Below, piece by piece: positions 7,430 through 12,207 of a DNA stretch of 12,207 nucleotides. The position numbers and the translations under genes are program-made. The notes under the pieces are model-generated. The model did not search any database. It had not been told where the DNA came from and saw only the letters and a list, made by a program, of their open reading frames with translations. The stretch comes from an uncultured Clostridia bacterium (GTDB lineage: Bacteria; Bacillota; Clostridia; Saccharofermentanales; Saccharofermentanaceae): positions 1 to 12,207 of the forward strand of contig CAMJGB010000035.1 in the NCBI GenBank assembly GCA_946405115.1, read 5' to 3'. How positions within the stretch are numbered: position 1 is the stretch's first letter; each line of letters opens with the position of its first letter.

Positions 7430-8051
7430 TAACTATTTCTGTTACAGGTCTGGACTTATCAGCTTCGACCATCTTACCGCCCTTCAAGTGATAGATCTTA
7501 TCGCAGTGCTTGAAGACAGCCTCATCGTGACTTGCGATGAAGATGATGCCGCCCTTAGCCTTAAATGCGTCGAGAAACTTCAGGATGTCGCTCTTGGCAG
7601 GAATATCGAGAGCTGCCAAAGGCTCATCGAGAAGAAGGATATCGGGACCCGTGATGATTACGGAAGCTAATGCAAGCTTCTTCTTCATTCCTCCGGACAT
7701 ATTACGAACCTTCACGTTAAGGAAGTCTGCAACCTTAAGTACCGAAAGTTCAGGACCGTTAAGGGCAGCGATTATATCCTGCTTTTTCATGGAGGTCCAC
7801 ATGAGGATGTTATCGTAAGCCGTAAGCTCATCGATAAGGGCATTCTCCTGGGTGACAAAACCTGTCTTGCCTTCGGAATAGACCTTGCCTGAAGCAGGCT
7901 TCTTCAAGCCTCCGATTACGGACAAAAGTGATGACTTACCGGAGCCGTTAAGGCCCAAAAGTCCGATGCACTCGCCCTTCTCGGCATGAATATTAACATC
8001 AGAAAGTACAGTCTTCTTGTACTTAACGGAAACATTATCAATAGTTACCAT
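7422..8051 (-). CDS. ABC transporter ATP-binding protein (GH25-ABC operon)
   Basis: A 209-residue cytoplasmic ATPase that would power the two permeases encoded directly downstream. It has Walker A GLNGSGKSS (33-41), Q-loop Gln68 (FVTQEN), signature MSGGMKKKL (118-126), Walker B ILLLDEP followed by the D-loop LAALD (138-149), and the switch His175 (ASHDE). It is complete but short for the family, lacking the C-terminal extension of DrrA-like ATPases. I chose the ATG at 8051-8049 because MVTIDNVSVKYKK is the usual family beginning and GGGAGG lies 5 nt upstream. A longer frame to 8243 only overlaps the end of the muramidase gene and has no conserved content. It starts 1 nt after the GH25 stop codon, and its ribosome site lies within the last Gly codons of that gene. 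Confidence 0.93.
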   Translation of the reverse strand: MVTIDNVSVKYKKTVLSDVNIHAEKGECIGLLGLNGSGKSSLLSVIGGLKKPASGKVYSEGKTGFVTQENALIDELTAYDNILMWTSMKKQDIIAALNGPELSVLKVADFLNVKVRNMSGGMKKKLALASVIITGPDILLLDEPLAALDIPAKSDILKFLDAFKAKGGIIFIASHDEAVFKHCDKIYHLKGGKMVEADKSRPVTEIVND

Positions 8052-8052
8052 C

Positions 8053-9189
8053 TTAGCCTCCCGGAAGTTCACCGTACAGAAGATCCATATCGACATAAGC
8101 ATCGATACCGGGGATCGATCCCGTACAGCTTTGCTGCCACATAACGTAATTACCGGAGTAATCCGTCTGTGAAGTATAGTGAGCAAGCCATACATTCTCG
8201 GCATAATCATCCCAGATAATCTCGAGAACGAACTTACTTGCATAAAGCATGCTTGTCATGCCTCTTGCCTCTACTCTCGCATCGAAAGCTCTGTAGAGTG
8301 CGTTAAGGTCATCGATACTTAGGCCGTACTTTTGGAAATTGTCGTAGAAGTTCTCCCAGTCAAATACGATGGGAAGATCTACATCATAATCAGCCGTAAG
8401 GTCACAGATAAGGTCTGCAAGATTCTCGACAGCCTCTATCTCATTATCTGATGTGTAAACATAAACACCTACTGGAATACCTGCCGCAGTTGCACCTTCC
8501 ATATTGCTTACGAAGTAATCGTCCTGATGGAACTCGCCTGCGGAAGACCAGCCTGCTCTTATGATCGCGAACTCGCATCCTGAAGCGGCAACCGTATTCC
8601 AGTCGATATTGCCCTGCCAATGTGATACGTCAATTCCGTAATGAACCTCTGAACCCTGATATGAATTCATGAATGTCTCGAATGATGTAGCATCATCAGT
8701 AGTATAGCCGCCTGTGTAGGCCTGAGTGGCTCCGGGTTCTACAGGCTCGCTTACATAGACAGTGATCTGGTCATTCGCGGAATTGCCTGCATCATCAGTG
8801 ATGAACAGATTCAAATGATAAGTTCCGGCCGTTGCCATATCAACGGAGCCTTCGATCTCAAGATCAACATCAGAATCGTGGTCATCAATGTAGCTTATGT
8901 AATTATTGACATCGAACTCGTTGCCTACGGTTACGTAGACATCTCTGCTAATGTTCATAAAGAAAGGGGCGGCGACATCAACTACAGGCTCTGTCTCGGC
9001 TGTAGTCTCTTCCGTAGGTTCTGCCGTCTCAAAAGTTTCTTCCGTCTCTACGGGTACGGCTTCCGTCTCGGTTACATCGATATCGTATCCGTCCCCGGGT
9101 TCACTTGCACCGCGGCCCTGAACGCAGCAGCAAAGCACCGTTACAGACAGGACTGCTGATATAAAAGATATAAATATTTTTTTCTTCAT
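8053..9189 (-). CDS. Secreted GH25 muramidase (lysozyme) with Ig-like domain
   Basis: A 378-residue exported peptidoglycan hydrolase. The signal segment (KKK then a hydrophobic stretch to about residue 19) ends in three cysteines (CCC, 20-22). This could be a lipoprotein site, although the residues before Cys20 (TVL) are a poor lipobox. A Glu/Thr-rich linker (38-68) leads to an Ig-like/DUF5011-type domain (about 73-147), where ATAGTYHLNLFITDDAGN is typical. The GH25 domain covers about 183-374: GIDVSHWQG with catalytic-type Asp187, and IVFDWE with Asp277 and Glu279, the family DxE motif. It would cleave the MurNAc-GlcNAc bond in the wall, for remodelling or attack. It heads the operon with the ABC exporter. 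The ATG has no Shine-Dalgarno, and a -10-like element sits 7 nt upstream, suggesting a leaderless message. Confidence 0.92.
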   Translation of the reverse strand: MKKKIFISFISAVLSVTVLCCCVQGRGASEPGDGYDIDVTETEAVPVETEETFETAEPTEETTAETEPVVDVAAPFFMNISRDVYVTVGNEFDVNNYISYIDDHDSDVDLEIEGSVDMATAGTYHLNLFITDDAGNSANDQITVYVSEPVEPGATQAYTGGYTTDDATSFETFMNSYQGSEVHYGIDVSHWQGNIDWNTVAASGCEFAIIRAGWSSAGEFHQDDYFVSNMEGATAAGIPVGVYVYTSDNEIEAVENLADLICDLTADYDVDLPIVFDWENFYDNFQKYGLSIDDLNALYRAFDARVEARGMTSMLYASKFVLEIIWDDYAENVWLAHYTSQTDYSGNYVMWQQSCTGSIPGIDAYVDMDLLYGELPGG

Positions 9190-9212
9190 AGCAGTTATTA
9201 TATAATATCTCT
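9190..9212. promoter_or_regulatory. Symmetric divergent -10 element (ATTATATAAT) for two probably leaderless genes
   Basis: The whole gap between the GH25 and ktrB start codons is 23 bp. At 9197-9206 the sequence ATTATATAAT is its own reverse complement, so TATAAT reads rightward at 9201-9206 and leftward at 9202-9197. With the usual 6-nt space from -10 to start site, the rightward transcript would begin at 9213, the A of the ktrB ATG. The leftward one would begin at about 9190, one base before the GH25 ATG. Neither gene has a Shine-Dalgarno. The -35 matches are poor: a run of T on the ktrB side and TTCGAT with 17-bp spacing on the GH25 side. Start sites are inferred, not seen. Confidence 0.6.
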
Positions 9213-10541
9213 ATGCAAAATCGAACAAAAAGACTTACAGGTCCCCAGATAACGCTGGTGGGATTTCTTATATTGGTTCTGACAGGCGCCGTCCTGCTTA
9301 TGTTACCCATATCTTCAAAAGACAGAACCTTCACTCCTTTTATCGACTCATTATTCACTTCAGTATCGGCAGGATGCGTTACCGGACTCATCGTTAAAGA
9401 TACTCAGACTTCATGGTCTTTATTCGGTCAGGTGATCATCCTTCTTCTTATCCAGATCGGCGGAATGGGCGTCATCACAATGACCACACTCTTTATGATG
9501 TTCACGGGCAAGAAGATCGATCTTCGTTCAAGAGCTGCCATGCAGGAAGCCGTTTCCGCTCCTAACATCGGCGGTATCGCGAAGCTTACACACTTCATCA
9601 TGAAGGGAACGCTGCTTTTCGAAGGAATCGGTGCTGTACTCGTAATGCCCGTCTTCATCAAGGACTTCGGTGTTGCTAAGGGCATCTGGTACTCGATATT
9701 CATGTCGATCTCCGCTTTCTGCAATGCGGGCTTCGACCTCATGGGATCCAAGGGCGAATGCTCTTCCCTCACCTACTACGCAGACAACCCTGTAGTAAAC
9801 ATCGTATTCATATTCCTGATCCTCACGGGAGGCTTGGGCTTCCTTACATGGGCCGACATCAAGACATACGGGTTCAAGTTCAAGCGCTACAGCACACAGA
9901 GCAAGGTAATCCTCGTAGCTGAGGTAATACTCGTAGTGTTCCCTGCGCTTTACTTCTACTTCTTCGAGCTTGCAGAAGAGCCCACGGGCGCACGCATCCT
10001 CGAGTCCGTCTTCACTGCAGTAAGCCCACGTACAGCGGGCTTTAACACAATTGACTACAACGAATTCTCCGGAGGCGGCATCGCCATCTCCATCATGCTC
10101 ATGCTAATAGGAGGTGCACCGGGTTCCACTGCTGGCGGTATGAAGATCACTACGATCTGCGTACTTTGGGCAGCAATGATCTGCGTATTCCGCCGCGAAA
10201 AGGCACCGGCCTTCTTCAAGCGCCGCATCACACCCGACACTGTTATTAATGCTGTTGCAGTATTCCTTCTCGACCTGCAGCTTTTCCTCTTCGGCGGAAT
10301 TGCCATCTCAGTCATCGAGAAGCTTCCTTTGGTACAGACATTCTTCGAATGTGCATCAGCGGTTGCTACAGTAGGACTTACGATGGGCATTACGTCATCA
10401 CTCGGAGCAGTGTCCAAGATGATACTCATTATCATCATGTTCGGCGGCAGAGTCGGCGGTCTTACGCTCGTATTCGCAGCCACCATAAGAAAGAACTCAA
10501 TCAACGACAAATATCCCGCAGATCAAATCGCGGTAGGATAA
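9213..10541 (+). CDS. ktrB: Ktr/Trk-type potassium uptake channel subunit
   Basis: Membrane subunit that moves K+ (with Na+ in many family members) into the cell under control of the RCK subunit encoded next. At 442 residues and without the extra N-terminal helices of E. coli TrkH, it fits KtrB better. Four selectivity-filter repeats are visible: TSVSAGCVTGL (49-59), SISAFCNAGFD (165-175), TAVSPRTAGFN (268-278) and SAVATVGLT (382-390). The intramembrane gate region is GAPGSTAGGMKIT (301-313), and GGRVGGLTL lies near 411-419. The ATG starts 6 nt after a TATAAT, with no Shine-Dalgarno and no other Met before residue 30, so it is probably leaderless. The next gene follows after 20 nt with a good ribosome site. 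Confidence 0.94.
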   Translation: MQNRTKRLTGPQITLVGFLILVLTGAVLLMLPISSKDRTFTPFIDSLFTSVSAGCVTGLIVKDTQTSWSLFGQVIILLLIQIGGMGVITMTTLFMMFTGKKIDLRSRAAMQEAVSAPNIGGIAKLTHFIMKGTLLFEGIGAVLVMPVFIKDFGVAKGIWYSIFMSISAFCNAGFDLMGSKGECSSLTYYADNPVVNIVFIFLILTGGLGFLTWADIKTYGFKFKRYSTQSKVILVAEVILVVFPALYFYFFELAEEPTGARILESVFTAVSPRTAGFNTIDYNEFSGGGIAISIMLMLIGGAPGSTAGGMKITTICVLWAAMICVFRREKAPAFFKRRITPDTVINAVAVFLLDLQLFLFGGIAISVIEKLPLVQTFFECASAVATVGLTMGITSSLGAVSKMILIIIMFGGRVGGLTLVFAATIRKNSINDKYPADQIAVG

Positions 10542-10561
10542 GAAACCTTTAGGAGGGATCT

Positions 10562-11215
10562 ATGAAGAACATACTCGTAATCGGCGCAGGAAGATTCGGA
10601 ACTTATATTATTCAGCAGTTCGCGAAGCAGGGTGATGAGATTCTCGTCATTGACAAGAAGGAATCAAGAATGGAGAAGGTTCTCCCCTTCGTAACTTCAA
10701 GCCTTATCGGTGATTCGGCTGATCCCGACTTCATGAAGAACGTCGGCGTTAATAACTTTGATATCTGCATCGTCGCGATCGGCGATGATTTCCAGAATTC
10801 ACTCGAGACCACTTCCCTTCTCAAGGAGCTCGGTGCAAAGCACGTAATCTCAAGAGCATCAAGGGATGTTCACGAGAAGTTCCTTCTGAAGAACGGTGCC
10901 GACGAAGTAGTTTATCCCGAAAAAAATATGGCGGAATGGACCGCCATACGTCATAGTTCAAATACGATCAAGGATTACATCCCCGTGCCGGGTGATTACT
11001 CCATCTTCGAAGTTGATGTTCCGAAGTCTTGGATCGGCAAGTCAATGATCGATCTTAAGATCCGCCAGAAGATGCGTCTTAATATCCTGTCTGTTAGTTC
11101 CGGTTCAGGAGTTAACCTCGACTATGATCCGGCACTTCCGTTTGAGGAAGGCCAGACGATCATGGTACTCGGAAGCGACAACGACTTAAGAAAGCACTTA
11201 GGCCTCGCTTATTAA
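10562..11215 (+). CDS. ktrA: Ktr potassium uptake regulatory subunit (RCK protein)
   Basis: Cytoplasmic gating protein that forms a ring under KtrB and opens or closes it according to bound nucleotide. It is a single-RCK protein of 217 residues, unlike the double-RCK TrkA. The Rossmann motif GAGRFG (8-13) is followed by Asp31 at the end of the second strand (EILVID) for nucleotide ribose binding. The RCK_N domain covers about 1-120 and RCK_C about 136-217, the latter with SWIGKSMIDLKIRQK and ending VLGSDNDLRKHLG. In Firmicutes the RCK_C domain is a known c-di-AMP target; whether this one binds it cannot be read from sequence. AGGAGGG lies 5 nt before the ATG. Its TAA overlaps the stop of the opposite-strand gene by 4 nt. 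Confidence 0.94.
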   Translation: MKNILVIGAGRFGTYIIQQFAKQGDEILVIDKKESRMEKVLPFVTSSLIGDSADPDFMKNVGVNNFDICIVAIGDDFQNSLETTSLLKELGAKHVISRASRDVHEKFLLKNGADEVVYPEKNMAEWTAIRHSSNTIKDYIPVPGDYSIFEVDVPKSWIGKSMIDLKIRQKMRLNILSVSSGSGVNLDYDPALPFEEGQTIMVLGSDNDLRKHLGLAY

Positions 11216-11673
11216 TGACCAAAGGGATTGTTGAGAGCCTCAACAGTCGCCTGGAATGCCTGAGTAGTCTCATCAAGTCTCTCGATAGTATCGTTAAGGT
11301 GTTCGATATCAATGGAATCGATCTTCTCCATTGTTGTGCTGACGCCGTCTGCTGCATTCTCTGTTAATGCCTTAAGCTGATCAGCCATGCCTACGAGGTC
11401 TGCGCTGTGGATGTCATTTGCTACTTCATTGAGCGTAGTGATTGCAGAGTCAGCCTTAACGTAGATTGCATTGATCTTGTTGTTTATATTGTTTATCAGA
11501 AGTACAACTGCCAAAGCGATTACAGCTGCACTTGCAGCCATGATAACTGCTGCGATGGTACGGACATTATCCTTCACTGCATCTCGCTTGTTATCCTTCT
11601 TCATCTCCTCCTTAATGTCGCTTAAGTGCTCATTAAGATCTGCTGTTGTATCCTTCTTGATTTCTTCTGACAT
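11212..11673 (-). CDS. Small membrane protein with predicted coiled coil, unknown function
   Basis: I do not recognise a named family. The 153-residue product has a charged N-terminal segment (1-38), one hydrophobic helix (about 39-60, AAVIMAASAAVIALAVVLLI), then a long hydrophilic stretch (about 62-148) with helix-forming, heptad-like spacing (ITTLNEVANDIHS, LNDTIERLDETTQAFQATVEAL). The plan resembles DUF948-type or chemoreceptor-like one-helix proteins. I chose the ATG at 11673-11671 because GGAGGA (complement of 11681-11686) lies 7 nt upstream; an ATG six codons earlier (11691) has no ribosome site and overlaps it. It follows the flavin reductase-rubredoxin gene by 24 nt and probably shares its transcript. 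Its TAA overlaps the ktrA stop from the other strand. Confidence 0.75.
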   Translation of the reverse strand: MSEEIKKDTTADLNEHLSDIKEEMKKDNKRDAVKDNVRTIAAVIMAASAAVIALAVVLLINNINNKINAIYVKADSAITTLNEVANDIHSADLVGMADQLKALTENAADGVSTTMEKIDSIDIEHLNDTIERLDETTQAFQATVEALNNPFGH

Positions 11674-11680
11674 TTTGTTT

Positions 11681-11686
11681 TCCTCC
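11681..11686 (-). promoter_or_regulatory. Shine-Dalgarno deciding the start of the coiled-coil protein
   Basis: GGAGGA on the minus strand is 7 nt before the ATG at 11673. The alternative ATG at 11691 lies upstream of this site and has only AT-rich sequence before it. Confidence 0.75.
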
Positions 11687-11697
11687 GTCATATTGTG

Positions 11698-12207
11698 TTA
11701 TTTAATTTTCTCAAAATATGAAGCATCGTGATTGCACCAGGGGCACATAAAATCAGCGGGTAACTCATCGCCTTCGTAGATATATCCGCAGACCGTACAT
11801 ACGAATCCCTTGGACTTGTTATCTGAAGCGGGCTTGGACTTGATATTCTTCTGATAGTAAGAATATGTCGCACTCTCCTTATCGGACAAAACCTCGCAGT
11901 CAGTAACATCCGCTAGGAACAATGTATGCGTTCCGAGATCCGTTGAAGATACGACGCTTGCACTTATGAATGCATTGGTCTCTTCCCCTGCGATATAGAC
12001 GAGGCCGTTATCTGACCTTGATATCTCGATCTCCTCCATCTTGTCCACATCACGGCCGCTTTGCATGCCCCAGTGCTTATATGTGGAGAACTTGGAGTCT
12101 TCGGACAATACCGATACGTTGAATTTACCGGTATTTAAGACCATGTCATGTGTGAGGTTATTCTTGTTGATCGCTACGATAATCCTATTGGGTTCTGTAG
12201 TAACCTG
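11698..12207 (-). CDS. Flavin reductase-rubredoxin fusion (Hrb-like), N terminus beyond the window
   Basis: The C-terminal 169 residues of a cytoplasmic electron carrier; the frame stays open to the right edge (QVTTEPNRIIVAINKNN at the edge), so the true start lies outside. The first part is an FMN-binding flavin-reductase-like domain (NTGKFNVSVLSE, then GMQSGRDVDK, then GTHTLFLADV). A linker (about 121-134) leads to a short rubredoxin-type domain with Cys137, 140, 155 and 158 (CTVCGYIYEGDELP, then CPWC), holding one iron. This order matches the high-molecular-weight rubredoxin Hrb of Moorella, which passes electrons from NAD(P)H to the flavo-diiron protein FprA in O2/NO defence. No fprA is visible here, so its partner is inference. 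The rubredoxin part is of the short rubrerythrin-tail type. Confidence 0.9.
   Translation of the reverse strand, partial: QVTTEPNRIIVAINKNNLTHDMVLNTGKFNVSVLSEDSKFSTYKHWGMQSGRDVDKMEEIEISRSDNGLVYIAGEETNAFISASVVSSTDLGTHTLFLADVTDCEVLSDKESATYSYYQKNIKSKPASDNKSKGFVCTVCGYIYEGDELPADFMCPWCNHDASYFEKIK

Noticed and set aside
8052..8243. N-terminal extension of the ABC ATPase into the GH25 gene
   Set aside because: The extra 64 codons overlap the GH25 coding end in another frame and match no ABC sequence; the ATG at 8051 has a proper Shine-Dalgarno and family-typical start.
9190..9212. c-di-AMP (ydaO-type) riboswitch upstream of ktrB
   Set aside because: Many Firmicutes K+ uptake genes carry one, but the gap here is only 23 bp and the predicted message has no leader.

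Overview
The window looks like a chromosomal segment of an anaerobic Clostridia-type Firmicute, possibly Lachnospiraceae or Oscillospiraceae/Saccharofermentans-like; this placement is inference from gene content. Supporting signs are an electron-bifurcating NfnAB pair, a flavin reductase-rubredoxin protein of the Hrb type, a membrane-anchored XRE regulator, ABC_export and ABC-2 permeases, Shine-Dalgarno sites of the GGAGG type, and moderate GC. I see no tRNA, rRNA, CRISPR array, insertion sequence or phage gene. All genes are on the minus strand except the ktrBA potassium-uptake pair.

In minus-strand reading order from the right edge: a flavin reductase-rubredoxin protein (cut by the edge) is followed 24 nt later by a small one-helix membrane protein with a long predicted coiled coil. 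Its stop codon overlaps that of ktrA, which comes from the opposite strand. ktrB and ktrA (plus strand, 9213-11215) encode a Ktr-type K+ channel subunit and its RCK gating subunit. Divergent from ktrB, only 23 bp away, is a secreted GH25 muramidase with an Ig-like domain. It heads a tightly packed four-gene operon (GH25, ABC ATPase, two ABC-2 permeases) whose genes overlap or lie 1 nt apart.

After a short promoter region come nfnA and nfnB, the two subunits of NADH-dependent reduced ferredoxin:NADP+ oxidoreductase, joined by a 1-nt overlap. A 536-residue putative ABC exporter permease follows, its GTG start overlapping the nfnB stop. Then come a 176-nt regulatory gap with a strong 30-bp palindrome, a membrane-anchored XRE-type repressor, and the first 138 codons of another ABC ATPase that runs off the left edge.

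The most striking signal is the 23-bp gap between the GH25 gene and ktrB. It holds a perfectly symmetric 10-bp element that reads TATAAT on both strands, placed so that transcription would begin at or within one base of both start codons. Neither gene has a Shine-Dalgarno sequence. This suggests one palindromic -10 element driving two divergent leaderless messages. No wholly new multi-gene system is evident; the other points of interest are operator-like palindromes, unusual operon couplings and a Cys/His-rich tail on NfnA.
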